NCBI GenBank assembly: GCA_030612495.1
Contig: JAUWNT010000029.1
Location: 1 to 18,549 of the forward strand
Direction: 5' to 3'
Length of the DNA: 18,549 nt
Source of the DNA: Candidatus Aminicenantota bacterium
Lineage (GTDB): Bacteria; Acidobacteriota; Aminicenantia; UBA2199
In this document: positions 1 to 8,614 of the stretch, in pieces
How positions within the stretch are numbered: position 1 is the stretch's first letter
Layout of the letters: the number at the start of each line of letters is the position of its first letter
Notes under the pieces: generated by a model
What the model saw: the letters and a program-made list of their open reading frames with translations, nothing else
Database searches by the model: none
What the model was told of the DNA's origin: nothing
Position numbers and translations under genes: made by a program

Positions 1-1348
1 CACCCATAGCTTCCCAGATATTTTCACTAAGAGTTGGATGTATAAAAATCAACTCTTTGAAATCATCGGTTTTCTTTTTTTCTGAGATTGCATAAGTAAG
101 CAAAGGCATTAATTCTCCTGCTTCTGCACCAAGAATGTGAGCTCCAAGAATAACATTATTCTTATCAGCAATGATCTTTATAATTCCTGTTTTTTCATCA
201 ATAGCATTCGACCTTGATCCAGCTGAATATGGGAATCTTCCAATTTTTATATCAATTCCTCTTTCTTTTGCCATCTCCTCAGATAACCCAGCTGAAGCAA
301 TCTCTGGGAATGTAAAAACAGCAGCCGGTATTATGTGCTGCTGGATTTTTTTCCTTTCTTTTATAAAATCTACGATTCCAATTGCCTGACGAAAAGCCTT
401 ATGTGCAAGCAATGGCTCTCCTATAACATCGCCACATGCGAAAATATTAGGTTCTCCTGTTTGAAGATTATTATTAACTTTTATAAAACCCTTTTTATCC
501 CTTTCAATATTAAGTGATTTATCAAAAATATTATCACTATTCGGAGACCTGCCAACAGAAAGCAAAACTTTAGAAAATTCTTCTTCCCAAAAATTTTCGT
601 GTTTCTTAAAACTAAAACTTATTGTCTGTTTATCTCTATTAATCACGGGTTTAGACACAAATGTAGAAGTATATATGTTCATCTTTTGTTTTTTTAACTC
701 TTTTTCAAGCATTTCTGAAAGCTCTATATCCAACCCAGGAAGTATGTTATCAAGAATTTCAACAATACAAACCTCAGAACCAAGATAATTATAAATAGTG
801 CCAATTTCAAGACCAATAGCACCCGCTCCGATAACCAATAATTTATCAGGAATTTTTTTCAAATCAATAGCAATATCCGAATTGATTACATACTCTCCAT
901 CAACCTTTAAAAAGGGAAGTTCTAAAGGTTTTGTGCCTGTTGAAATAACAATATTTTTTGATTTTAGTTCTTGTTTTTCATTTACCAAAACAGTATCTTC
1001 AGAAATGATTCTTGCTTCTCCATTTATAAGGTCAATATTATTTTTATTAAAAAGAAACTCAATTCCCTTTGTTAATTTGGAAACCACCCTATTCTTCTGT
1101 TTAATCATATTATCAATATCAAATATAAGATCATTGGTTTTTAATCCTAATTTAGAACATGATTTTAATTGTTTTAAAAGCTTTAATGAATGAAGATAAA
1201 CTTTTGTTGGGATACACCCTCTTTGCAAGCATGTGCCCCCCAACTTGTCCATTTCCACAACTGCAACCTTTAAACCATTTTTAGCAGCAGCAATTCCCCC
1301 TTCATAACCTGCAGATCCTCCGCCAATAAAAATCACATCATAAATCAT
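1..1348 (-). CDS. lpdA: Dihydrolipoamide dehydrogenase (E3), C-terminus cut by window edge
   Basis: Flavoprotein that reoxidises dihydrolipoamide of 2-oxoacid dehydrogenase or glycine cleavage complexes, passing electrons through a disulfide and FAD to NAD+. My minus-strand reading starts MIYDVIFIGGGSAGYEGG (FAD-binding GxGxxG type). The redox-active cysteine pair follows in GGTCLQRGCIPTK near residue 40, then a second nucleotide-binding stretch VIGAGAIGLEIG. The frame is still open at the window edge after HPTLSENIWEAMG, the family's C-terminal His-Glu catalytic region. About 449 codons are visible against a usual 460-475, so only a short tail is missing. The start ATG overlaps the pdxJ stop by 4 bp (ATGA), with GAGGAG upstream inside pdxJ, so it is translationally coupled and last in the visible operon. 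The broader disulfide oxidoreductase family (for example mercuric reductase) is less likely given the HPTLSE ending. No lipoyl-complex partner genes are visible. Confidence 0.93.
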   Translation of the reverse strand, partial: MIYDVIFIGGGSAGYEGGIAAAKNGLKVAVVEMDKLGGTCLQRGCIPTKVYLHSLKLLKQLKSCSKLGLKTNDLIFDIDNMIKQKNRVVSKLTKGIEFLFNKNNIDLINGEARIISEDTVLVNEKQELKSKNIVISTGTKPLELPFLKVDGEYVINSDIAIDLKKIPDKLLVIGAGAIGLEIGTIYNYLGSEVCIVEILDNILPGLDIELSEMLEKELKKQKMNIYTSTFVSKPVINRDKQTISFSFKKHENFWEEEFSKVLLSVGRSPNSDNIFDKSLNIERDKKGFIKVNNNLQTGEPNIFACGDVIGEPLLAHKAFRQAIGIVDFIKERKKIQQHIIPAAVFTFPEIASAGLSEEMAKERGIDIKIGRFPYSAGSRSNAIDEKTGIIKIIADKNNVILGAHILGAEAGELMPLLTYAISEKKKTDDFKELIFIHPTLSENIWEAMG

Positions 1349-2073
1349 TTCTTCTCCTCATTGACCTCCATTATATGCTTCATTCTCCTAACTGCTTCTG
1401 CTAATCCTAAAAATGATGAATTTGCAATAATCGAATGCCCAATATTTAATTCCTCAATGTCTCTCATTGCAACAATAGGACCTACATTCTGATAAGTTAG
1501 TCCATGCCCTGCAAGAATTTTTAGGTTCATTCTTTTAGCATACCCGACTGATTTTTTTATTTTTTCTAATTCAAATGCAGCATTACTATTATTCCAATTT
1601 TCTGCATACTCTCCAGTATTTATCTCTATTGCATTTATTCCCATTCTATAGCAAGCCTTTATTTGATCTACATCCGGGTCAATAAAAATTGATACTTCAA
1701 GCCCAGCAGCTTTTAGATTACCTACAACCTCTTTAATTTTATCTATATACAAAACAACATCAAGCCCCCCTGATGTTGTTACCTCTTCAGAACTTTCCGG
1801 TACAAGAGTGCAAATATCAGGCTTGTGTTTTAATGCGATTTTAACCATTTCCATTGAAATAGCCATTTCCAAGTTCAATTTTGTTTTAATAATTTCTCTC
1901 AACAATTCCAAATCTTTTTCCTGGATATGCCTTCTATCTTGTCTTAAATGAATAGTGATACCATCAGCCCCTGCAAGTTCTGCAATAACAGCTGCATATA
2001 CAGGATCTGGTTCATTTGTCATCCTTGCCTGTCTCAATGTTGCAATATGGTCAATATTTACTCCCAATTTCAT
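1345..2073 (-). CDS. pdxJ: Pyridoxine 5'-phosphate synthase
   Basis: Cytoplasmic TIM-barrel enzyme that condenses 1-deoxy-D-xylulose 5-phosphate with 3-amino-2-oxopropyl phosphate to give pyridoxine 5'-phosphate, the last ring-forming step of the DXP-dependent vitamin B6 route. The N-terminus KLGVNIDHIATLRQAR is the family hallmark. His42, Glu69 and His190 line up with E. coli His45, Glu72 and His193 at a constant offset of three. Length is 242 aa, normal for the family. The ATG lies 1 base after the glmM stop, with AGGAG upstream inside the glmM 3' end. The stop overlaps the lpdA start. In related diderm clusters pdxJ is often followed by acpS (knowledge-level); here lpdA takes that place. 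Confidence 0.97.
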   Translation of the reverse strand: MKLGVNIDHIATLRQARMTNEPDPVYAAVIAELAGADGITIHLRQDRRHIQEKDLELLREIIKTKLNLEMAISMEMVKIALKHKPDICTLVPESSEEVTTSGGLDVVLYIDKIKEVVGNLKAAGLEVSIFIDPDVDQIKACYRMGINAIEINTGEYAENWNNSNAAFELEKIKKSVGYAKRMNLKILAGHGLTYQNVGPIVAMRDIEELNIGHSIIANSSFLGLAEAVRRMKHIMEVNEEKK

Positions 2074-2074
2074 T

Positions 2075-3409
2075 TTAATCTCCTATATTTGATTTTAAAA
2101 AATTTACAAAAATTTCCATATTTTTATTAATAACATCTCCAAACTTTGATTCAATCATAATTCTTATTTTTGGTTCTGTACCTGAATACCTGATTAGTAA
2201 CCTTGAGTATTTTCCATATTTATTATTAAACTCTTTTATCATAGCATTTAACTCTTTCCAATCCTCTAAAAACCTTTTTTCCTTAACAAAAATACTTACA
2301 GTTCTTTGAGGATATAAATCTAACTCTTTGTGTACATCTGAAGGTTTTAAACCTAAATTTAATAGAGACTTTATAAAAAAAATAGTTGTGAGGATGCCAT
2401 CCCCAGTCTTTTGAAAATTTCTCAAAATTATATGCCCTGATTGCTCTCCACCAAGAATTGAATTAGAAGACCTCATCTCTTCATATACATTTTTGTCACC
2501 CACCATTGTTCTTAAAAAATCAATACCTTTTTTTTTCAAAGCATTTTCAAGCCCTAAATTCGACATTATTGTTCCAACAACAACTTTATTAAAATCTTTT
2601 TCATATTCAGATAAAAACTCAGAAATCACAAACAAAGAAAAATCACCATCAAGAATATTTCCCTGATTATCAAGAAAAATCACCCTATCTCCATCACCAT
2701 CAAATCCAATTCCCAAATCAGCATTTTCTATAATAACCTTTTTTTTCAAATCTTCAAGGTGTGTAGACCCACAATGCAAATTAATATTTTCCCCATCAGG
2801 TTCAGCATTTATTAAAATTGTTTCAAAGCCCAATTTTCTAAACACCATAGGTGCAATCTCAAAAGTTGCCCCATTTGCACAATCAACTACCAATTTGATT
2901 CCTTTATTCCCTATATCTCCTGCAACACGAATTAAAAATTCTTCATACTTTTTTTTTACATTTTCTTTATCAATAAGATTAAGATCACACGAACTTGTTT
3001 GTTTTATTGAAAAAAACATATCCTCAATCTCTTTTTCTTTCTTTTCAGATATCTTTTCTCCATTACTCTTAAAAATCTTTATCCCGTTATAAAAATATGG
3101 GTTATGAGACGCAGTAATCATTATTCCATAATCAAAATTAGAATGATTAACTATATATGAGAGTCCAGGTGTAGGAATAATCCCTAAAGAACTTATCTTC
3201 GCATTTTCAGCAATGCCAGAAGCGATTAAGTGTTCAAAAAAACTCCCGGAAATACGTGTATCTCTCCCTATCAATATATTAGAGTCTATAAACAGCTTCC
3301 CAATAGAATTACCAATTTTTAAAATGGAATTATCATCAAATGGGAAATTTCCTACTTTAGCTCGAATTCCATCAGTACCAAATAATTTATTTTCTTCTAT
3401 TCTTGACAT
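2075..3409 (-). CDS. glmM: Phosphoglucosamine mutase
   Basis: Converts glucosamine-6-phosphate to glucosamine-1-phosphate for UDP-GlcNAc, and hence peptidoglycan and LPS. Motifs in order: FGTDGIR at the N-terminus, the phospho-serine loop TASHNP with Ser101, the Mg-binding loop DGDGDR (237-242), and the phosphate-binding RYSGTEPKIRI near residue 407. Length is 444 aa, as expected. I start at the ATG at 3409 (MSRIEENKLFGTDG) and not at an in-frame TTG 15 bases upstream. GGA lies 8 bases before the ATG and the TTG has no better site. The start lies inside the end of cdaR (23-bp overlap). The adjacency cdaA-cdaR-glmM is a widely conserved c-di-AMP module, and in Firmicutes GlmM and CdaA proteins interact (knowledge). 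Confidence 0.97.
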   Translation of the reverse strand: MSRIEENKLFGTDGIRAKVGNFPFDDNSILKIGNSIGKLFIDSNILIGRDTRISGSFFEHLIASGIAENAKISSLGIIPTPGLSYIVNHSNFDYGIMITASHNPYFYNGIKIFKSNGEKISEKKEKEIEDMFFSIKQTSSCDLNLIDKENVKKKYEEFLIRVAGDIGNKGIKLVVDCANGATFEIAPMVFRKLGFETILINAEPDGENINLHCGSTHLEDLKKKVIIENADLGIGFDGDGDRVIFLDNQGNILDGDFSLFVISEFLSEYEKDFNKVVVGTIMSNLGLENALKKKGIDFLRTMVGDKNVYEEMRSSNSILGGEQSGHIILRNFQKTGDGILTTIFFIKSLLNLGLKPSDVHKELDLYPQRTVSIFVKEKRFLEDWKELNAMIKEFNNKYGKYSRLLIRYSGTEPKIRIMIESKFGDVINKNMEIFVNFLKSNIGD

Positions 3410-4067
3410 TTCTATTTTCCACAACTATTGTAACTTCAACTTCATCAGAATCTTTAAATTTAAGAATTTCCTCTCTCTTTTTCAATGAGAGTTTGATAGT
3501 TGTTGTTTTATCTATTTTAGAAAGATCAATACTTTCAGTAGCATAAACTACATCTATATTTTTAATCTGAGGTTTATACCCGTATATCCTGATTTTTTCA
3601 GGTTTAATACTCCTTTTAATTAACCTTATCCCCTTTTTAAACATACCAGTGTATTTCACTTTTATAGGGACCTCTTTTATAGAAAATTCTTCAATAGTAA
3701 TTTCAATCCATTGCGGATAAACAGATACAATATTTATATTCTCAGGGTATTCAAGATAATCTTTTGTGAATTTATTTAATTTCACACTCTCATTAGTACC
3801 CCTCAAATCTATTTTCAATTTAAAATCTTTCGGAGAAATTTTCTTCATTTCATTTGAAGTTCCCTTTACCTTTATTCTTACTTTTTCAGGGTTTATATCT
3901 CTCACATCAATATTTTTTGAAACATTAATATATTCAACATTAACATCTATGGTTTCTTCTAAATAAGTTCTCTCTTTCCCTGTAATTAAAATCCATGTTA
4001 ATAACGCAATAAAAAGAGCTAAAACTTTCAAATTAAAATTATTAAAAATAATATCCTTTATTTTCAT
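3387..4067 (-). CDS. cdaR: CdaR / YbbR-domain regulator of diadenylate cyclase
   Basis: Membrane-anchored partner of CdaA. YbbR-type proteins sit outside the membrane on an N-terminal helix and modulate cyclase activity (known for Firmicutes). One hydrophobic segment (VLALFIALLTWILI, about residues 14-30) is followed by two beta-rich YbbR repeats, about 32-115 and 116-215. Bacillus CdaR has four repeats, so this is a short form of 226 aa. A TTG start at 4073 would overlap the cdaA stop (TTGA). I prefer the ATG at 4067, two codons in, although neither has a convincing ribosome site. The C-terminal codons overlap the glmM start. Confidence 0.88.
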   Translation of the reverse strand: MKIKDIIFNNFNLKVLALFIALLTWILITGKERTYLEETIDVNVEYINVSKNIDVRDINPEKVRIKVKGTSNEMKKISPKDFKLKIDLRGTNESVKLNKFTKDYLEYPENINIVSVYPQWIEITIEEFSIKEVPIKVKYTGMFKKGIRLIKRSIKPEKIRIYGYKPQIKNIDVVYATESIDLSKIDKTTTIKLSLKKREEILKFKDSDEVEVTIVVENRNVKNRRK

Positions 4068-4069
4068 CT

Positions 4070-4828
4070 TCAAATGTTATAGTGTAAAAGCCTACTTTTT
4101 ACACCTTCTCTATCAAGTCCCCTGATTAATTCTCCATTAATTGCAAGAGAAATTTTCCCGGTTTCCTCTGAAACAACAAGAACTATACAATCAGTCTGCT
4201 GAGTAATTCCTATAGCTGCAAGATGCCTGGTCCCCTTTGGGCTCAATTCCAAAAGCGGTGGCAAGGGGAAAAAACACCTTGCTAAAGCAACTCTGTTTTT
4301 ACTAATGATCACAGCACCATCATGTAATGGAGAATTAGGTGTAAAAATAGTCAATAATAAATCTTTGCTTACCTCTGCATCTACCTTTACCGGTTTATTA
4401 ACATAATTCTTTACATCAATATTTCTTTCAATTGCAATCAGAGCCCCTATTTTTGAAAGAGATAGAGCCACAACAGTATTTACAATCTCATCAATTATTT
4501 CAGTCTTGGCTGTTAAATCATATTTTGTTCTTAATTTACTCCCAATCTCAGCCAATATTTTTCTTAACTCATCCTGAAATAATACTATTATAGCAAAAAC
4601 CAGATATGTAAGAAAATTATTAAGAATATATGAAAACGCAGTTAACTTTAACATACTCGCAACAATTGCTAAAACTCCTATTAGAAGTATGCCAACCGCA
4701 ACTTGATATGATTTAGTACCTTTAATTAATAGTAACAAATAGTAAAACAAAAGAAATAAAAAAAGAATATCAAAAACATCACCAAAATTGAATTTTGAAA
4801 ATGCATTATATATATAATCAAAAATCAT
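4070..4828 (-). CDS. cdaA: Diadenylate cyclase, CdaA type
   Basis: Membrane diadenylate cyclase that makes c-di-AMP from two ATP. Three hydrophobic helices at about 16-35, 42-60 and 65-84 are followed by a DAC domain. The domain shows IGALIAIER (about 127-135), the catalytic HDGAVII (Asp170-Gly-Ala) and [17 protein letters not shown]. Length is 252 aa, close to the family's 265-280. The RHR motif that contacts ATP phosphates reads Arg201-His202-Leu203 here, so the last Arg is Leu. The rest of the site looks intact, so I expect activity, but this position should be checked. The ATG overlaps the ftsH stop by 4 bp (ATGA). With cdaR and glmM downstream this is the standard cda module. Confidence 0.94.
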   Translation of the reverse strand: MIFDYIYNAFSKFNFGDVFDILFLFLLFYYLLLLIKGTKSYQVAVGILLIGVLAIVASMLKLTAFSYILNNFLTYLVFAIIVLFQDELRKILAEIGSKLRTKYDLTAKTEIIDEIVNTVVALSLSKIGALIAIERNIDVKNYVNKPVKVDAEVSKDLLLTIFTPNSPLHDGAVIISKNRVALARCFFPLPPLLELSPKGTRHLAAIGITQQTDCIVLVVSEETGKISLAINGELIRGLDREGVKSRLLHYNI

Positions 4829-6720
4829 TTACTTTTATTTTTTTTATCATTTTTTACCTTTGAAATCTCTACTTGTTTTTTTGAATTTATTCCTCCTTTC
4901 TTATGTTTCTTCCCATAAATAATTGGATTAATATCATTAATACTCAAAGACTCTTTTTCCAATAATAATTTTGCTATTTTTTCAAGTTTATCCTTATTCT
5001 CCGTAATGATTCTTTTTGAATTTTTATAAGCTTTGTCAATAATTTTTATTATCTCTTCATCGATTTTTCTTGAAGTATCCTCAGAGTATTCTGGATGAGA
5101 CATGATATCTCTTCCTAAAAAGATCATATCATCTTTCTTCCCGAATGACAATGGACCCAAAGAAGACATCCCCCATTCACAAACCATTTTTCGAGCAATG
5201 GAAGTTGCTCTCTCTAAATCATTTCCTGCGCCTGTGGTCATTTGATTTAAAAAAATTTCCTCTGAAACCCTTCCTCCAAATAGAACAGAAAGTTGAGCTT
5301 CTAAATAGGGTTTTGAGTATGTATATTTATCATCCAGAGGTAATTGCTGAGTTATACCTAAAGCCATTCCTCTTGGAATTATAGAGACTTTATGAATTGG
5401 ATCAGCTTCTTTTTCCATAACAGCTACCAATGCATGACCTGCTTCATGATAAGCAGTTGTTCGTTTCTCCTTCTCAGAGATAATCATACTCCTCCTTTCT
5501 GTTCCCATCATAACCTTATCTTTTGCATACTCAAAATCATCCATTTCAACCTTTTTCCTACCTTTTCTTGAAGCCCAGAGTGCTGCTTCATTTACCATGT
5601 TAGCAATGTCAGCTCCTGTAAAACCTGGTGTTGAACGTGCTAATACTTTAAGATCTACATCTTTTGAAATTGGGATATTTCTAGTATGAACCATTAATAT
5701 CTCTTCTCTTCCCTTTACATCAGGAATAAGAATAACTATTCTTCTGTCAAATCTACCTGGTCTTAAAAGTGCTGAATCCAGTATGTCCGGTCTATTGGTA
5801 GCTGCAATAATTATAACACCTTCATTTGGAGCAAAACCATCCATTTCAACCAATAATTGATTCAGGGTTTGCTCTCTTTCATCATGTCCACCGCCCAGAC
5901 CTGCTCCTCTTTGCCTGCCAACTGCATCAATCTCATCTATAAATATAATACAGGGTGCATGTTTCTTACCTTCCTCAAATAAATCTCTAACTCTTGAGGC
6001 TCCAACACCAACAAACAATTCAACAAAGTCAGAACCTGATATAGAAAAGAAAGGTACTTCTGCTTCTCCAGCAATTGCTTTAGCAAGTAAAGTTTTTCCA
6101 GTTCCAGGAGGGCCTACTAAAAGTACACCTTTTGGTATTTTGCCTCCTAACCTCTGAAACTTTTTTGGCTCTTTTAAAAACTCAATAATCTCTTGAAGTT
6201 CCTCTTTTGGTTCATCAACACCAGCAACATCTTTGAAAGTGCTCTTGTTTTTTTCACCTGAAAACATCTTTGCTTTACTTTTTCCAAAACTAAAAGCTTT
6301 TCCCCCTCCCTGTTGCTTCATCATTGCAATCCAGAAAACAATAAGTATTACAAAAGGAGCCCAGGACAACAATATTGAAATCCACTCATTTTTATTTAAT
6401 TCTTCAATTTCAACCTTTCCTACTTTTTTTAGCAATTGAGTATACAAATCAGGATAATTATTTGGGATTGTGGTTCTATATTTATTTCCCTTTAAATCAC
6501 CCGCATTACTATATTTTAAGTCTCCAGTAACAACATTCCCTTTTATTTTGGCTGAAGCTATTTGACTATTGCTTACTCTTTGCATAAACTCTGAAAATTC
6601 GATTTTTTCAACCCCACTCTCAGTAACATTAGATAACATATTCCATAACACTATTATAATAATCAAAGAGGCTACCCAGAACAATATCCCTTTTGGTCTA
6701 GTCTGTTTAATATTCTTCAT
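4825..6720 (-). CDS. ftsH: ATP-dependent zinc metalloprotease FtsH
   Basis: Hexameric inner-membrane AAA+ protease for membrane and short-lived regulatory proteins. Order: TM1 (about 11-29), extracytoplasmic domain, TM2 (about 113-134), Walker A GPPGTGKT (203-210), pore-loop FVG (236-238), Walker B IIFIDE (258-263), second region of homology with TNRPDILD and RPGRFDRR (308-327), and zinc site HEAGH (425-429) with a third ligand in [10 protein letters not shown] (Asp501). At 631 aa it is full length, with a lysine-rich tail. The ATG is preceded by GAGGAAG. It is the first gene of the ftsH-cdaA-cdaR-glmM-pdxJ-lpdA run, with an extended -10 promoter upstream. In some relatives folP stands between ftsH and cdaA (knowledge); here it is absent and the two overlap by 4 bp. 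Confidence 0.98.
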   Translation of the reverse strand: MKNIKQTRPKGILFWVASLIIIIVLWNMLSNVTESGVEKIEFSEFMQRVSNSQIASAKIKGNVVTGDLKYSNAGDLKGNKYRTTIPNNYPDLYTQLLKKVGKVEIEELNKNEWISILLSWAPFVILIVFWIAMMKQQGGGKAFSFGKSKAKMFSGEKNKSTFKDVAGVDEPKEELQEIIEFLKEPKKFQRLGGKIPKGVLLVGPPGTGKTLLAKAIAGEAEVPFFSISGSDFVELFVGVGASRVRDLFEEGKKHAPCIIFIDEIDAVGRQRGAGLGGGHDEREQTLNQLLVEMDGFAPNEGVIIIAATNRPDILDSALLRPGRFDRRIVILIPDVKGREEILMVHTRNIPISKDVDLKVLARSTPGFTGADIANMVNEAALWASRKGRKKVEMDDFEYAKDKVMMGTERRSMIISEKEKRTTAYHEAGHALVAVMEKEADPIHKVSIIPRGMALGITQQLPLDDKYTYSKPYLEAQLSVLFGGRVSEEIFLNQMTTGAGNDLERATSIARKMVCEWGMSSLGPLSFGKKDDMIFLGRDIMSHPEYSEDTSRKIDEEIIKIIDKAYKNSKRIITENKDKLEKIAKLLLEKESLSINDINPIIYGKKHKKGGINSKKQVEISKVKNDKKNKSK

Positions 6721-6731
6721 ATATCTTCCTC

Positions 6732-6754
6732 ACATTTAAAATGTTATTATATCA
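6732..6754 (-). promoter_or_regulatory. Extended -10 promoter and small palindrome upstream of ftsH
   Basis: On the minus strand the bases TGA-TATAAT (6754-6746) form an extended -10 element. No clear -35 is visible at the right distance. The predicted start is near 6739, giving a leader of about 19 nt with the GAGGAAG ribosome site. A 6-1-6 palindrome, ACATTT-A-AAATGT (6732-6744), covers the predicted transcription start and could be an operator. In such AT-rich sequence both could be chance. Confidence 0.45.
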
Positions 6755-6823
6755 TAAATACTTCTCTTTAAAAACAGTTTAATCCATACATTATAACTAT
6801 TTCACCCTTAATATAATCTCTCC

Positions 6824-6846
6824 AAAAATCTTTTTATAAAAAAGAT
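6824..6846 (-). terminator. Weak AT-only hairpin just after the ClpA-like gene
   Basis: Reading the minus strand, ATCTTTTT-TAT-AAAAAGAT (6846-6828) is a perfect 8-bp stem with a 3-base loop, followed by further T residues. It lies directly after the stop of the upstream AAA+ gene, where a unit boundary is expected. The stem is almost all A-T, so it may not terminate efficiently. Confidence 0.3.
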
Positions 6847-6850
6847 ACCT

Positions 6851-8614
6851 TTATTTTACTTTTATCTTAATTTTATGAGATTTAATTCCAACCTCTAACT
6901 TAATTTTTTTATTGTTCTTTGTAATAAAATCAAGGATCTTTGTTTTTAATTCCTTTCCAATTATATCAACAACAGAATGAGCATAACTCCCTGATTGTAA
7001 AGCTCTATAAGAAATCACATCAACTACATTTCTATTTATATCTATAGCAGCATTATATTTCTTGTTCATTTCATATATCAACTCATCAATTCTTTGTGTG
7101 GCAATAAGCCTTAAATGATCCTTTGTTAAAGGAGAAAATTCTATTATTTCATCTACCCAATCCAACATATTCATTATTTTTAAAGGAACAATTACTTCAT
7201 TTGAAATTCTATTTCCCTTAACAAATCCAATATGGCTCTCCTTTCTTGTTTCCCCAATACTTGTTAAGCTAAGAATAAATATTATATTTGATAGGTAATG
7301 CTTTTTTCCAAAAGCATCAATAATTTCCCCTTTATTTAAAACTTTACCCAAAAAATATAAAATTGAAGAATGAACATTTTCTATATTCTCAAATAACATA
7401 ACTGAAAAAGGATGATTTTCAACTTCCTGGATTAAAACACCTGGATTTGACTTATCATCACCTATAAGTTTTCTTATATCATCAGGATTTTTATAATCAA
7501 TAAGATCTATTACTCTCAATTTAGAATCCATTCCAAATAAATAAGCTGCAATTTTTGATGAAACATAACTCTTTCCAACTCCTGTTGGTCCTAAAAAGAG
7601 AAATATACCCTCAGGTTTTGTATTAATAACATGATCTTCAAGTCTTGATAACCTGGATAACTTTATAATTCTTGCAGTCTCCTCTAATGCATTCCTTTGA
7701 TTTACCACATTTTTCTTTAGAAAATCAAGAATGCCTTTACAATACTCCTGAGGATCTTTTTTTACAACCTCATACGGGAGTTTGGAAATACTGCTTACAC
7801 TTTGATAGAAATAGTCAGGGTTCAATTCTATTTCCTTTTTTAAGGAAGCCTTTGAACAAGAAATGTCAAGAAGATCAATTGCCTTATGAGGAAATGCTCT
7901 ATGTGGTATGAAACTTTTAGAAAGAGAATAAATTTTCTCAAAAAGATTCTCCGGTATTTTTAAAGAATAATACTTTTCAAAATAGGGCTTTACACCATAT
8001 AAAATTTTAAGCATCTCATTCTCATTTGGTTCATTTACCAAAATGGGTGAAAATTTTAATGATAAGGCTTCATCACTCTTTATAAATTTATAATAGTTTT
8101 CAGGTGTTGTTGCTGCAATTATATTTAATTCTCTACTTGTAATGTAGGATTTCAAGAGATTCTGAATCTGATTGTATTGATTTTTTTTATTGAATGCTAC
8201 AATTGACTGCATCTGCATTTCATCAAGAAATAATATAATCTTATCCCTATTCTGTTTTATCTCAGAAAATAGCCTCTCAAAACCTTTAATTAAACTCTCA
8301 ATAGAATCTCTTGAATAGATAAAAGCATTCATAGAAAGCTCAAGAATAATCTTATTTCTTAAAATAGGAGGAGTTTTTTCTTTTTTTATTCTGGATGCAA
8401 CTTCAGTTATAAGTGCTGTTTTCCCAACACCAGGGTTACCAATTAAAAGTAGATTGTTTTTCAATTTTCGAAGCAAAGTCTCCATTACAGCTTCAATTTC
8501 TCTTTCTCTGCCAATAAATGGTATTCTATCTTCTATCTCTGCAGCTTCACTTAAATTGTCTAAAAACGGGTGAAATTCTTTTGATATATTTAATTTTTCT
8601 AAACTATCAGTCAT
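6851..8614 (-). CDS. Double-AAA+ ClpA/ClpC-like protein with degenerate second ATPase domain
   Basis: Two AAA+ modules in Hsp100 order but only 587 aa, with no Clp N-domain and no coiled-coil middle domain. D1: GREREIEAVMETL, Walker A GNPGVGKT (59-66), Walker B ILFLDE (127-132), sensor-type AATTPENYYKF. The tandem arginine-finger position (RRF in ClpB) reads Leu186-Lys187-Phe188. D2: Walker A GPTGVGKS (342-349) is kept. The Walker B acidic pair is Glu409-Asn410, the finger (NRID in relatives) is Asp485-Trp-Val-Asp, the sensor-2 GAR position is Gly542-Ser-Tyr, and the aromatic GYVG pore loop is absent. An Ile462-Gly463-Phe464 tripeptide sits where ClpA has its ClpP-docking IGL loop. The start ATG overlaps the glycosylase stop by 8 bp. 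A non-hydrolysing adaptor or scaffold is my inference; substrate and partner are unknown. Confidence 0.85.
   Translation of the reverse strand: MTDSLEKLNISKEFHPFLDNLSEAAEIEDRIPFIGREREIEAVMETLLRKLKNNLLLIGNPGVGKTALITEVASRIKKEKTPPILRNKIILELSMNAFIYSRDSIESLIKGFERLFSEIKQNRDKIILFLDEMQMQSIVAFNKKNQYNQIQNLLKSYITSRELNIIAATTPENYYKFIKSDEALSLKFSPILVNEPNENEMLKILYGVKPYFEKYYSLKIPENLFEKIYSLSKSFIPHRAFPHKAIDLLDISCSKASLKKEIELNPDYFYQSVSSISKLPYEVVKKDPQEYCKGILDFLKKNVVNQRNALEETARIIKLSRLSRLEDHVINTKPEGIFLFLGPTGVGKSYVSSKIAAYLFGMDSKLRVIDLIDYKNPDDIRKLIGDDKSNPGVLIQEVENHPFSVMLFENIENVHSSILYFLGKVLNKGEIIDAFGKKHYLSNIIFILSLTSIGETRKESHIGFVKGNRISNEVIVPLKIMNMLDWVDEIIEFSPLTKDHLRLIATQRIDELIYEMNKKYNAAIDINRNVVDVISYRALQSGSYAHSVVDIIGKELKTKILDFITKNNKKIKLEVGIKSHKIKIKVK

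Noticed and set aside
798..1193. 131-codon open frame on the plus strand opposite lpdA
   Set aside because: It is antisense to well-conserved lpdA sequence (NAD-binding region) and has no ribosome site or recognisable protein character. The same holds for other antisense frames over glmM, cdaR, ftsH, the ClpA-like gene and the pilins.
3410..3424. TTG start 15 bases upstream of the glmM ATG
   Set aside because: The ATG at 3409 has a GGA 8 bases upstream and gives the usual short GlmM N-terminus before FGTDGIR. The TTG only lengthens the overlap with cdaR.
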